Under the pieces are notes generated by a model that saw only the letters and a list, made by a program, of their open reading frames with translations, was not told the DNA's origin and searched no databases. DNA of 64,000 bases from the NCBI RefSeq assembly GCF_014138625.1, contig NZ_JACJHY010000019.1, positions 37,652 to 101,651 on the forward strand, given 5' to 3'. The stretch comes from Aminobacter ciceronei (GTDB lineage Bacteria > Pseudomonadota > Alphaproteobacteria > Rhizobiales > Rhizobiaceae). The translations under genes and the position numbers were made by a program. This document shows, in pieces, positions 18,008-26,503 of the stretch (its first letter is position 1; every line of letters begins with the position of its first letter).

Positions 18008-18018
18008 TGTTGCATTTT
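18008..18018. promoter_or_regulatory. Inverted copy of the AAAATGCAACA motif before the AraC gene
   Basis: TGTTGCATTTT is the exact reverse complement of AAAATGCAACA found twice upstream of the DMGDH-like gene. It is followed by two looser ATTTTG repeats at about 10-bp spacing (to 18040), suggesting tandem binding on one helix face. It lies about 90 nt before the start of the GATase-AraC gene. Confidence 0.5.
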
Positions 18019-18105
18019 GTGCTATTTTGCGCCAATTTGTGCCTCGACGGTTTTGGCCTGGGAAAAGTTGAGCTCCTGCCTTGCCGCATGCGCCGGGAGG
18101 GCCAC

Positions 18106-19164
18106 ATGAACGCGCCAAGCAAGCACACGGACTTCGATGTGGCAGCCCGCTGGCCGGGCGTGAGTTTCCAGCGCCCGGTGCCGCGATCCCAGGTGGCGCA
18201 GGCATCTGCCGCGTTCTCCATCCTGCTCTTGCGGGGCTTTTCCCAGCTCTGCCTGTCGTCACTGGTCGAACCGTTGCGGCTCGCGAATTCCCTCGCCGGT
18301 GCCGAGCTGTTCCGCTGGAAGCTCGTCAGCCTCGACGGCCGCTCGGTGGCGAGCGCCAGCGGCATTTCGGTTGAGGTTTCCGGCAGCTTCGCCGAGGCGG
18401 CCAGGGCGCTGCCGTTCGAGCCGCAGGCGGCATTGGCGATCTGCGCCGGGGAGGGTGTGGAACGGCACGGCTCGCAGGAACTGCGCGCCTGCCTGCGCCG
18501 TGTCGGCCGCGCCCAACTCCCGATCTATGCCTTGGGCACCGCAACCTGGCTGCTGGCCGACGCTGGATTGCTCGGTGACGCCCGTTGCACCATCCACTGG
18601 GGCAAGATGGCGGCGCTGTCCGAGACCTTTTACGACCTCGCCATCGACGATGCGCTGTTCGTGCGTGATGGCCAGATCATCACCTGCGCCGGTGAGTTGG
18701 CGGCCTTCGACCTCGCCATCGACATCGTGCAGGAGCGCTGCGGCACCGAGCTGGCGCGCAGCATCTGCCAACACGTCACAGCCGACCGCTGGCGTGATGG
18801 CGCGGCCTGCCAGTCGGTGCCACCCGGCCTGCGCTACGGCAACACCGGCAAGAAGCTGTTGCGCATCATCCAGCTTATGGAAAAGTACATCGAAGAGCCG
18901 CTGTCGCTCGAGGAGATCTCGGAGCGGGTTTCGCTGTCGCGCCGCCAGATCGAACGGCTGTTCGAACGCCATCTCGCGACAACGCCGTGGCAGCATTATC
19001 TCGGCCTGCGGCTTGCCAAGGCGCGCCAGCTGATCGAGCTGACGGCGATGCCGATCATGGACGTCGCGGTTGCCTGCGGCTTCGTTTCGTCATCGCATTT
19101 CTCGAAAAGCTTCCGCGATCACTTCAAGGTCCTGCCGAGCAAACTACGGGCGGCGGCAGCCTAG
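18106..19164 (+). CDS. GATase1-like AraC-family regulator (GbdR/SouR/CdhR type)
   Basis: 352 residues: an N-terminal DJ-1/PfpI-like domain (about 25-215; FSILLLRGFSQLCLSSLVEP, later GTATWLLADAGLL) and a C-terminal AraC double HTH (LSLEEISERVSLSRRQIERL, then MDVAVACGFVSSSHFSKSF). In pseudomonads this subfamily includes GbdR, SouR and CdhR, activators for glycine betaine, sarcosine and carnitine catabolism. That fits the DMGDH-like gene 2 kb away. GGGAGG lies 5 nt before the chosen ATG at 18106; the frame is open to 17986 but overlaps the operator-like region. Effector not determinable from sequence. Confidence 0.9.
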   Translation: MNAPSKHTDFDVAARWPGVSFQRPVPRSQVAQASAAFSILLLRGFSQLCLSSLVEPLRLANSLAGAELFRWKLVSLDGRSVASASGISVEVSGSFAEAARALPFEPQAALAICAGEGVERHGSQELRACLRRVGRAQLPIYALGTATWLLADAGLLGDARCTIHWGKMAALSETFYDLAIDDALFVRDGQIITCAGELAAFDLAIDIVQERCGTELARSICQHVTADRWRDGAACQSVPPGLRYGNTGKKLLRIIQLMEKYIEEPLSLEEISERVSLSRRQIERLFERHLATTPWQHYLGLRLAKARQLIELTAMPIMDVAVACGFVSSSHFSKSFRDHFKVLPSKLRAAAA

Positions 19165-19223
19165 CCGTCCCGATCCAAGCCTCGACCGATCTTCTGGTCC
19201 GCGACAATCAGATTAATCAGGGT

Positions 19224-19263
19224 TCCTGATAAATAATCCAGAAATTGCTATTTGTCGATCAAT
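19224..19263. promoter_or_regulatory. Candidate LysR operator upstream of the GlpD-like operon
   Basis: TCCTGATAAATAA (19224-19236), ATTGCTA (19244-19250) and GATCAAT (19257-19263) occur in this order in the AT-rich 290-nt gap before 19455. The same three words occur in the same order in the promoter of the LysR gene at 22938-22965, closer together. The rest of the 19165-19454 gap shows nothing else clear. Confidence 0.5.
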
Positions 19264-19454
19264 CCCCAGCATTGCTAAGACTCTTTCACTGCATGAGGGG
19301 CGTGCGGTTGGCGGCAAGACAACCTGTGGGTGGCGCATGTTTCCCACGACCAGTTTTCATCACCTGAAAATTCTCAATCTCGCTGACGCGAGCGCTGCCA
19401 GCATGCCTCTGACGTGTTCGAAACAAGCGACCGGCGCTGGAAAGTTGGCGGACC

Positions 19455-20990
19455 ATGAGCGAACCATCTGTCGAACTGCTCGAAGGGCGGAGCTTCGATG
19501 TCCTCATCGTCGGTGCCGGTGCCAATGGTTCGGCAACGGCGGAAGCGTTGGCGAGGGCCGGCTATCTGGTCTTGCTCGTTGACAAGTCGGATTTTGGCAG
19601 CGGCACCACCAGTCGCTCTAGCCGCATGCTGCACTGTGGCTTCCGATCGCTCGAAGGCGCTGCTGGCAAGTCCTTGTGGCAGCATCTGACCCAGTTGCCG
19701 GACCGGCTGAAGCTGTTGAAGAGTGCCCGCGAACAGCTTGCCGCACGTGCCGATTTCGCTTCGGTGATGCCTGCGCGGGTACGGCCGGTGACTATCGCCA
19801 TGCCACTCTTTCGCGGCAGCGTCGGCGGGTGGCAGATAGACATGGCGGCGGTGCTGCTGTCACTGCTCGGAACGGGTGGCTTCCCGCTCAATTACAGGCG
19901 GCTGAAGGCCCATGAACTCGCGGACCTGCCGTTTGCCGATTGGCTGCGCCAGCGCCAAGACTTCACCGGTGCCGTGACCTTTTGTGATTATGTTTTCGAC
20001 TGGCCGGAACGCATCTGCGTCGACCAGGCGATGGCGGCGGAACAACTGGGCGCCTGCGTTCGCAACTACACCGCCGTCGAAACCATGTTCCAGTCTTCAG
20101 ACGGTGGCTGGACAGTGGCCCTGCGCGACGAGATTGACGGCACCAAGGCAACTGTTGCAGTCCGGCTCGTTCTCAATCTTGCCGGACCCTGGATCGACAA
20201 AGTCACGCAAACGGCATCTTCGACCGCCCCCCAGCGTATCGCGGCGAGCAAGGGTGTGCAGATCGCCGTTGCGCTGCCCGAACGCTTCCAGGACCACGGT
20301 TTGGTGGCGGCGACAGACAAGGGGGCATTTGTCTGCATCCCTAGCCAGGGGCTGCACCTGATCGGTGCAACCAACAGCAAATTCACCGGCGATCCCTCGG
20401 ATGCCGTAGCGACTGAAGACGAAATTGAGAATCTGCTCGCGCGTACGAATGCGCTGTTGCCCGGCGCGGGCCTGGGCAGGGCCGATGTGCGCTATGCCAT
20501 TGCGGGTGTCCGGCCGGGCAGCAGGGGTTCGCCCGGGCGAGTCATTCATGACCACGCGGCCGACGGCCTGCCCGGGCTTGTTTCGGTGACAGGCGGAACA
20601 GTCGCGACCTCGCGTCAGACCGCCCAATCCTTACGGAGGCTGGTTGCCAGGCGCTTCAAGGCATCTCGCCCGGCTAAAGGTGAGCGCCTCGACCTGCTTG
20701 ATCCGAAACGTGGCGCTGCCGACGCCCCAAGATTTGCCGTGGAACATGCCAGAACCATCGCTGACGTGGTTTTCCGTCGTGGTGGGGAAGCGTGGACAAC
20801 CCATTTCGACGCGCAAATGCTTCAGGCCACCGCCGATGCGCTCGGCCGCAGCAATGGCTGGGATCCGGCACGCACAGACCAGGCCATAGCCGCATTTCGT
20901 GCCGAACTGGACGAATACTACCGACGCGACCTCGGGTCGGCCCCCTCCGAACCATCTGAAATCAGCAGGAGTACAGCATGCCCTTCGTAA
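19455..20990 (+). CDS. GlpD-like FAD-dependent oxidoreductase
   Basis: 511-residue DAO-family flavoprotein resembling aerobic glycerol-3-phosphate dehydrogenase. It has the FAD motif VLIVGAGANGSATAEALA (about 16-33), then SGTTSRSSRMLHCGFRSLEG, which is the GlpD SSK-L-HGG-RYLE region in altered form, and a C-terminal cap domain. The changed His-Cys-Gly motif and lack of other glycerol genes argue for a different hydroxy-acid or polyol-phosphate-like substrate. Its 3' end overlaps the tautomerase gene by 13 nt, so the two are translationally coupled. An ATG at 19455 is used; only a weak GGCGGA precedes it. Confidence 0.82.
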   Translation: MSEPSVELLEGRSFDVLIVGAGANGSATAEALARAGYLVLLVDKSDFGSGTTSRSSRMLHCGFRSLEGAAGKSLWQHLTQLPDRLKLLKSAREQLAARADFASVMPARVRPVTIAMPLFRGSVGGWQIDMAAVLLSLLGTGGFPLNYRRLKAHELADLPFADWLRQRQDFTGAVTFCDYVFDWPERICVDQAMAAEQLGACVRNYTAVETMFQSSDGGWTVALRDEIDGTKATVAVRLVLNLAGPWIDKVTQTASSTAPQRIAASKGVQIAVALPERFQDHGLVAATDKGAFVCIPSQGLHLIGATNSKFTGDPSDAVATEDEIENLLARTNALLPGAGLGRADVRYAIAGVRPGSRGSPGRVIHDHAADGLPGLVSVTGGTVATSRQTAQSLRRLVARRFKASRPAKGERLDLLDPKRGAADAPRFAVEHARTIADVVFRRGGEAWTTHFDAQMLQATADALGRSNGWDPARTDQAIAAFRAELDEYYRRDLGSAPSEPSEISRSTACPS

Positions 20991-21184
20991 GAATAGAACT
21001 CTTTCCCGGCCGCACGCGTGATCAGAAGGCTGCCGCCGCCAAGGCGGTGACCGAGGCCTTGGTTAACACGCTCGGAACGGGGCCCCAGTCCGTCTATATC
21101 ACCTTCTGGGAGATGCAGCGCGAGGACTGCGCGGTGGGCGGGTTTCTGAAGGACGAGCCTGCCGCGGCGTCGAAGGGGCCATAA
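20978..21184 (+). CDS. 4-oxalocrotonate tautomerase-like protein
   Basis: 68-residue single-domain member of the tautomerase superfamily. It starts MPFVRIELFPGR, so removal of Met would expose the catalytic Pro1, and the Arg-rich GRTRDQK helix start follows. Members ketonise enol acids or act on related compounds. AGCAGGAG lies 7 nt before the ATG. The overlap with the GlpD-like gene suggests it handles that enzyme's keto/enol product. Ends just before a strong terminator. Confidence 0.85.
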   Translation: MPFVRIELFPGRTRDQKAAAAKAVTEALVNTLGTGPQSVYITFWEMQREDCAVGGFLKDEPAAASKGP

Positions 21185-21200
21185 TCGGAAGAACAGAAAG

Positions 21201-21226
21201 CGCCGGCAGTGGCCGGCGTTTTTCTT
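21201..21226 (+). terminator. Rho-independent terminator after the tautomerase gene
   Basis: CGCCGGC (21201-21207), a 4-nt loop and GCCGGCG (21212-21218) are followed directly by TTTTTCTT. A textbook terminator. It separates the GlpD-like/tautomerase pair from the RraA-like gene 12 nt further on, which must use read-through or its own promoter inside this short gap. Confidence 0.85.
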
Positions 21227-21237
21227 GGGGGGAAAGA

Positions 21238-21927
21238 ATGACCGAAGAGATGCGTGGTTGGGGGTTCAGGGTGCTGCAGCGCCGGCACAAGGTGGATGAC
21301 GCAACGGTTGCGTTGTTCCGGAAGCTTCCGGTGGCAATCGTCAGCGATTGCATGTCGCGCATGGCAGCCGGCGGCAGCGGCATCAGGCCCATGCATGCCG
21401 GCGGCGGCTTCGCCGGTCCGGCGCTGACCGTGAAGACGCGACCGGGCGACAACCTCATGGTGCACAAGGCCATCGATCTTGCCGAGCCGGGTGACGTGCT
21501 GGTTGTCGACGCCGGCGGCGACCTGACCAACGCCATCATCGGCGAGATGATGGCAGCTCATGCAGCAAACCGGGGTGTCACCGGCATCATCATCAATGGC
21601 GCCATCCGCGACAGCAAGGCGATTGGCGAGGCCAGCTTTCCCATCCATGCGGCAGGCGTGACCCACCGCGGGCCCTATCGCAACGGCCCGGGCGAGATCA
21701 ACGTCGAGGTTTCCATCGACGGCATGGTCGTTTGTCCGGGCGATCTCGTCATCGGCGACGATGACGGCATCCTCGCAGTACCGCATCGTGACGCCATCGC
21801 CATCCATGCCTTGGCAGCGGCAAAGAAGGCCGATGAGGATGCGGTCATGGCGAAAATACTGGCGGGAACGAACGATCGTTCCTGGGTCGACGCGGAATTG
21901 GCATGCACGGCCTGCCGCTTCGAATAG
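21238..21927 (+). CDS. RraA-like protein (HMG/CHA aldolase superfamily)
   Basis: 229-residue RraA-fold protein. It contains VAIVSDCMSRM, GGDLTNAIIGEMMAAHA and IINGAIRDSKAIG; the last holds the Arg-Asp pair that binds the metal and the carboxylate in 4-hydroxy-4-methyl-2-oxoglutarate/4-carboxy-4-hydroxy-2-oxoadipate aldolases. RraA proper (an RNase E inhibitor) lacks this catabolic context, so an aldolase or oxaloacetate-decarboxylase-like role on a branched keto acid is more likely. GGGGGGAAAG precedes the ATG. Converges on the LysR gene after 31 nt. Substrate unassigned. Confidence 0.82.
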   Translation: MTEEMRGWGFRVLQRRHKVDDATVALFRKLPVAIVSDCMSRMAAGGSGIRPMHAGGGFAGPALTVKTRPGDNLMVHKAIDLAEPGDVLVVDAGGDLTNAIIGEMMAAHAANRGVTGIIINGAIRDSKAIGEASFPIHAAGVTHRGPYRNGPGEINVEVSIDGMVVCPGDLVIGDDDGILAVPHRDAIAIHALAAAKKADEDAVMAKILAGTNDRSWVDAELACTACRFE

Positions 21928-21958
21928 ACAAAGCACTCACGTCCGAGGATTGACGGCG

Positions 21959-22924
21959 TTAAGCCGTGCCCTCATTTGCCGGTTCGATGATATTGTCCTT
22001 TGCGGCAGCGCGTAGCGCCGTCTTGATCATCCGGATGATCTCGATTGACGCCGGCGGCAAGATTCTGCCGCGGCGCTTGATGATGCTGACGTCGCGCCAG
22101 ACCGTTGGCTCGACAAGCTGGCAGAAGCGCAGGGGGCTGTCGGCTTTCGGGGCGGACAGGGCAGGAGTTGTCGTAACGCCCAATCCCGTTTCGATCATCG
22201 CCCACAGCGTTGAATTGTTGGAAACCTCGTAGCGCGGCAGCCGGATCGTCTCGGGCAGCTCGGGTATCTGTTCGAGCAGCGGCGCGGTTGCCGTATCGAT
22301 GGTCAAGCCGATGAAATCCCATCCGGCGAGGTCTGCCCATCGCACCGGGGCTCCTGTTTGCGCCAGGGGATGGTCGTAACGTGCCAGAAGCCCGAGCTGG
22401 TCGCGAAACAGCGGTGTGAATTCGAGCTCCGCGTCCTCGCGTTCCTTGCTGCCGACACCGAAGTCGACCTCATTCTGGCGCACCCTGCGGCGGACATCAG
22501 ACGAGTTGCCGTCACGCACACGCACATGAATGTCTGGATTGCGGTCGGCCATATCCTTGACAATGTCCGGCAGCACTTTGGTGGCGATGGAGTAGACCGA
22601 GGCGATGGCAACACGCTGGCGGCGCTGGTGCGCCGTCGCCCGGATATCCTGGATGGCTATGTCGAAGTCGCCGACGATCTTCTCGGCGATGGGCAGGAAA
22701 TCGCTCGCCTCTGGAGTCAGCGTCACATTGCGGGTCGTCCGGTCGAACAGGCTCGCGCCGACCATGTCTTCGAGCTGTCGTATCGCCATGGTCAGAGCCG
22801 GTTGCGAGACATGCAGGTCGACTGCGGCGCGAGTGAAGCTCTTGTACCTGCAGACGCTCAAGAAAGAGCGGATGTGCCGAATGCTGACTGTGTAGATGGG
22901 GGAATTTCGAGGCGGGCTGGCCAT
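21959..22924 (-). CDS. LysR-family regulator of the catabolic island
   Basis: 321 residues with an N-terminal HTH (KSFTRAAVDLHVSQPALTM, about 28-46) and a LysR substrate-binding domain from about residue 100. It is divergent from the ABC-transporter operon starting at 23128, and its promoter shares an ordered set of motifs with the GlpD-like gene promoter. It is therefore the likely regulator of both sides of the island. The effector is unknown and may be the island's substrate or an intermediate. Confidence 0.88.
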   Translation of the reverse strand: MASPPRNSPIYTVSIRHIRSFLSVCRYKSFTRAAVDLHVSQPALTMAIRQLEDMVGASLFDRTTRNVTLTPEASDFLPIAEKIVGDFDIAIQDIRATAHQRRQRVAIASVYSIATKVLPDIVKDMADRNPDIHVRVRDGNSSDVRRRVRQNEVDFGVGSKEREDAELEFTPLFRDQLGLLARYDHPLAQTGAPVRWADLAGWDFIGLTIDTATAPLLEQIPELPETIRLPRYEVSNNSTLWAMIETGLGVTTTPALSAPKADSPLRFCQLVEPTVWRDVSIIKRRGRILPPASIEIIRMIKTALRAAAKDNIIEPANEGTA

Positions 22925-22937
22925 GCTGATTCGTCCA

Positions 22938-22965
22938 TCCTGATAAATAAGTATTGCTAATCAAT
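22938..22965. promoter_or_regulatory. Candidate LysR operator in the LysR/ABC divergent promoter
   Basis: TCCTGATAAATAA (22938-22950), ATTGCTA (22953-22959) and ATCAAT (22960-22965) lie 14 nt before the LysR start. Together they form an imperfect dyad (TGATAAATAA against TGATTAGCAA). It is the second copy of the motif set at 19224-19263. The rest of the 22925-23127 gap shows no clear promoter boxes. Confidence 0.5.
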
Positions 22966-23127
22966 AGACGAGTTTTTCAGATTTGAATATCCAATCGCCC
23001 TGTTTGATAGTGGCCTTGGACTTGCAGGCAAAGACGCTTGGATCGGTCGGAAGGAGGCCGCGCCTGCGCTAACAACGACAAGAACAATCGAGCTGGGGAG
23101 ACCGAGATGGAATTGGGGAGGAACAAC

Positions 23128-24726
23128 ATGTTTCGTTTGAAGAACAAGGCGCATGCGGCAGGCATTGCGCTGATCGCGCTGGGTGCAGCGATGGTGTCGG
23201 CCCAGGCGCCGGCCTTTGCAGCAACGGTTACCGTCGGATCGGAGGCTGCGCTGCCGCCGCTAGACCCGCAGCGCACCACCGGCAGTGTCGGGCTTCGGAT
23301 TGCGGGCGCGATTTTTGATACGCTGATCCGGGAAGACCTGTCCAAGGGCGGCGCCGGCGTGCCTGATATCGCGTCCGGCTTGGCCGAGTCCTGGAGCGTT
23401 TCCGAAGATGGCCTGACCTATACCCTCAAGCTGCGCAAGGGCGTGACGTTCCACGATGGCACGCCGTTCGACGCGCAGGCCGTGCAGGCCAATTTTGACA
23501 GGCTTCTGAACAAGGAATCGCCTGTTTTCGACGAGCGCGCTTCCAGCACCATGGCGTTCCTGACGCGCTGGATCGCCAGCACCAAGGTGGTCGACGGCGA
23601 GACTTTCGCCCTGGTTCTGAAAGAGCCGTTTTCCGGGCTGCCGCGCCTGCTCAGCGATCGCAGCATGTCGATCATCTCGCCTGCCGCGATGGCAAAATAC
23701 AAGGGTGACGAGCTCGGCTTCAATCCGGTCGGCACCGGCCCGTTCAAGTTGGGTACGCTGGACCAGGGCCAGGTCCTGACACTGGACAGGAATGATGCCT
23801 ATTGGCGAGGTGTACCGAAGGTCGACAAGCTCGTCTTCAAGGCGGTGACCGATCCGACGGCACTCGCCATCGCCATGCAGACCGGTGTCGTCGACGTCAT
23901 CCCGAGCGCCAGCGCCGAGCAGGTGACGCAGCTTTCGGCCGAGGCCGATCTCAAGGTGCAGTATACCGACGCAGCGAACTTCTATTTCATCCGTCTGAAC
24001 ATGAACGCCGAGCACACCAAGGACGTGCGCTTTCGCCAGGCCTTGAACTACGCCGTCAATCGCGACTTCATCGCCGCGTTGTTCGGTGGTCAGGCTGTGC
24101 CGCGTGGCGGGCCGGTGCCGACCGGCAACGAGATAACCGCGTTGGCGGCAGGCACCGTCAAGGAATACAATTACGACCCGGAAAAGGCGAAGGCACTGCT
24201 GGCCGAGATTGGCGTCAAGCAGCCCGTCACGCTCAAGGTGCTGGCCCCAAACAACGGACCGGGCTTCGGGCTGTCGCCGCAATTGATGGCGCTCGTCCAG
24301 CAGGATCTGGCCGCCGTCGGCGTCGACCTCCAGCCGCAGCTGCTCGAATTTACGACAATGATCTCGACCGAGCGGCCGGGTTACGCCAACGACGTGCACG
24401 GTTCCTACAATGGCTGGGTCACCGGTGCGGGTAGCGCCTATGTCTTCGAGCGCTTGTTTGCCAGTTCGCAGCAGCCGCCCAAGGGCGTCAATCGTGGCTG
24501 GTACAAGAACGACGACGTCGACGCCAAGCTGGCTGCCGCCCGCAGCGAGCGCGACGAGACCAAGCGTGCCGGCCTCTACGTCGATGCCGCCGCAAAGGTA
24601 GCGGAGGATGCCCCTTACGTGTTCCTCTACCAGGATCGTTTGCCGCGGGTCATCCGCAGCAACATCAAGGGTATCGAGCCTGCATCGTCGGTCTACATCG
24701 ACTTCTCGCAGGTCTCGGTCGACTGA
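23128..24726 (+). CDS. ABC transporter substrate-binding protein, family 5 (Opp/Dpp type)
   Basis: 532-residue extracytoplasmic solute receptor. A Sec signal peptide (MFRLKNK, hydrophobic core, then APAFA cleavage region) is followed by the SBP_bac_5 fold with GLAESWSVSEDGLTYTLKLR and VRFRQALNYAVNR. The family binds peptides but also nickel, glutathione, opines and other acids. Start 23128 has GGGGAGG at 6 nt; ATG 23107 with its own GGGGAG would lengthen the signal peptide and cannot be excluded. First gene of a six-gene transporter/enzyme run. Confidence 0.9.
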   Translation: MFRLKNKAHAAGIALIALGAAMVSAQAPAFAATVTVGSEAALPPLDPQRTTGSVGLRIAGAIFDTLIREDLSKGGAGVPDIASGLAESWSVSEDGLTYTLKLRKGVTFHDGTPFDAQAVQANFDRLLNKESPVFDERASSTMAFLTRWIASTKVVDGETFALVLKEPFSGLPRLLSDRSMSIISPAAMAKYKGDELGFNPVGTGPFKLGTLDQGQVLTLDRNDAYWRGVPKVDKLVFKAVTDPTALAIAMQTGVVDVIPSASAEQVTQLSAEADLKVQYTDAANFYFIRLNMNAEHTKDVRFRQALNYAVNRDFIAALFGGQAVPRGGPVPTGNEITALAAGTVKEYNYDPEKAKALLAEIGVKQPVTLKVLAPNNGPGFGLSPQLMALVQQDLAAVGVDLQPQLLEFTTMISTERPGYANDVHGSYNGWVTGAGSAYVFERLFASSQQPPKGVNRGWYKNDDVDAKLAAARSERDETKRAGLYVDAAAKVAEDAPYVFLYQDRLPRVIRSNIKGIEPASSVYIDFSQVSVD

Positions 24727-24861
24727 GCCCATCTCTGCCCCGACCACCAAGGGCGGGGCTCGAACCCATCTGTCGGGGCGCGACCCGGACATCATCACGA
24801 ACCCGTTCCAGGGTCGCGCTTCGATTTCGGCACATTGAATTACCAAAGGGAGAGTTTTCAC

Positions 24862-25584
24862 ATGATGTTAGGTTGGCGAGCCAGGATTGGCCAGATGCGT
24901 CCCGCGACGTCCATTGAAGGGGCCGAAGAGTGGCGCTCGGTTGCACCTGTCGGTGTCGCCTTCGCCGATGCCCGCACCATCGTCCCACGCGTCGATGACG
25001 CCGGGTTGCGGGTGATGATGAGCCAGGTTCTGGAGGCATCGCGCCAGCTTGCGACCGCAAAGGTCGACCTGATCGTGCAGTGCGGCGCACCCGGCACCTT
25101 CTTGCGTGGCCCCGGTCATGACGAACAGGTCGTCGCAGAGATCGAGAAGGAAACTGGTATTCCGGCAATCACCATGATGGCATCGATGATGGACGCCCTC
25201 AAGGCGGTCAATTCCCGCAAGGTCGCCGTTGGAACCATCTATTCCGACGAGGTCAACGCGGCGATGACGAGCTATATGGAAGCACAGGGCTTTCAGGTCC
25301 GTGCCATGGGCGGTCTCCAGATCACCGATCCGTTCGAGGCTAGCCTTCACGATTCCGACAGCGCCTACCGCCTCGGCCGGCAAGTGTTCAAGGAAGCCGG
25401 CGACGCCGACGCGATCCTGATTTCCTGCGGTACCTACCGTACCTTCGAGATGATCCACTATCTTGAGATGGACACCGGCGTGCCGGTGATCTCCAGCAAC
25501 CAGGCGACGCTGTGGCGTGCGCTGCGTTATCTCGGCCTTCGCGACCAGATTCCCAATCTCGGGAAGCTCTGGTCCGTCGCCTAG
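24862..25584 (+). CDS. Asp/Glu racemase-superfamily enzyme with both cysteines (maleate isomerase/AMDase-like)
   Basis: 240 residues. Cys74 (LIVQCGAPG) and Cys189 (LISCGTYRT) occupy the two catalytic cysteine positions of the superfamily. This is the racemase/maleate cis-trans isomerase pattern, unlike arylmalonate decarboxylase, which keeps only the second. The AMDase-type frame VGTIYSDEVNAAMTSYM is retained. It lies between the binding protein and the permeases, so it probably acts first on the imported compound. AGGGAG lies about 8 nt before ATG 24862. Reaction could be racemisation, isomerisation or decarboxylation. Confidence 0.8.
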   Translation: MMLGWRARIGQMRPATSIEGAEEWRSVAPVGVAFADARTIVPRVDDAGLRVMMSQVLEASRQLATAKVDLIVQCGAPGTFLRGPGHDEQVVAEIEKETGIPAITMMASMMDALKAVNSRKVAVGTIYSDEVNAAMTSYMEAQGFQVRAMGGLQITDPFEASLHDSDSAYRLGRQVFKEAGDADAILISCGTYRTFEMIHYLEMDTGVPVISSNQATLWRALRYLGLRDQIPNLGKLWSVA

Positions 25585-25606
25585 ACAGCGCTTGGGGAGG
25601 ATAGCG

Positions 25607-26488
25607 ATGTCAGAGGCAGCAGCAACTGCAGGCGAGGACACCACGCGCTCGGCAGGCTTCGGCCGGCTGTTCCGGAACGGGACGCTGGTGACAGGCCTGG
25701 CCATACTGGGTGTCATGGTGTTCGTGGCCGTGTTCGCCGACCTCATTGCGCCGCATGACGCGTTCCGCGCCAATCCGATTGCGCGCTATCTTCCCCCGCT
25801 CTCGCCAGGATACCTCCTTGGCACCGACGAGCTCGGCCGCGACATATTGAGCCGGCTGATCTACGGCGCGAGGCTGGCATTGTTGGTCGCTGTCGTCCCC
25901 ACAGTCATTGCGTTGGTCATCGGTGGTGCGGTCGGGCTGTTCGCCGGTTATGCCGGCGGTGTCTGGGACAGCATCGTCATGCGCATCTTCGACGTGATGT
26001 TCGCCTTCCCAGGCATTTTGCTGGCGCTGGGCATCAGTGCCGCGCTCGGGCCTGGCCTGTCCTCGATGATCATCGCGATGATCGTCGTCACCATCCCGGC
26101 CTTCGGCAGGATCGTTCGCGGCGTCGTCCTTGGCGTCAAGGAAGAGCTCTATGTCGAGGCGGCGACAGCGCTTGGCTATGGCCATCTCCGGATTGCCCTG
26201 CGCCACGTACTGCCAAACGTACTCGCTCCGGTGCTGATCTATGGCACGCTACAGACCGGGCGAAACGTCATTCTGGCAGCAAGCCTGAGCTTCCTTGGCC
26301 TCGGCCCTCAGCCGCCGACGCCCGACTGGGGACAGATGCTTGGCGGCGGCCGCATGGCGCTCGCCACTGCCGCCCACGTCGCCACAATCCCGGGCATTGC
26401 CATCGCCCTGCTTGCCATCGGCTTCAACCTTCTGGGCGACGCCGCAAGAGACCTGCTCGATCCGCGCATGAAGCGCGACCGCGACTGA
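25607..26488 (+). CDS. ABC transporter permease, DppC/OppC type
   Basis: 293-residue inner-membrane permease with a soluble N-terminus, about six transmembrane helices and the cytoplasmic EAA loop (EAATALGYGHLRIALRHVLP) that contacts the ATPases. GTDELGRDILSRLIYGAR is the usual DppC signature after the first helix. GGGGAGG precedes ATG 25607. The C-type permease gene precedes the B-type gene, the reverse of the classical dppBC order and the same as in the second transporter operon here. Confidence 0.9.
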   Translation: MSEAAATAGEDTTRSAGFGRLFRNGTLVTGLAILGVMVFVAVFADLIAPHDAFRANPIARYLPPLSPGYLLGTDELGRDILSRLIYGARLALLVAVVPTVIALVIGGAVGLFAGYAGGVWDSIVMRIFDVMFAFPGILLALGISAALGPGLSSMIIAMIVVTIPAFGRIVRGVVLGVKEELYVEAATALGYGHLRIALRHVLPNVLAPVLIYGTLQTGRNVILAASLSFLGLGPQPPTPDWGQMLGGGRMALATAAHVATIPGIAIALLAIGFNLLGDAARDLLDPRMKRDRD

Positions 26489-26503
26489 GCTTAGGAAACC
26501 GAG

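Noticed and set aside
21238..21927. RraA-like protein as an RNase E regulator
   Set aside because: It keeps the aldolase Arg-Asp motif and has a catabolic context and longer C-terminus.
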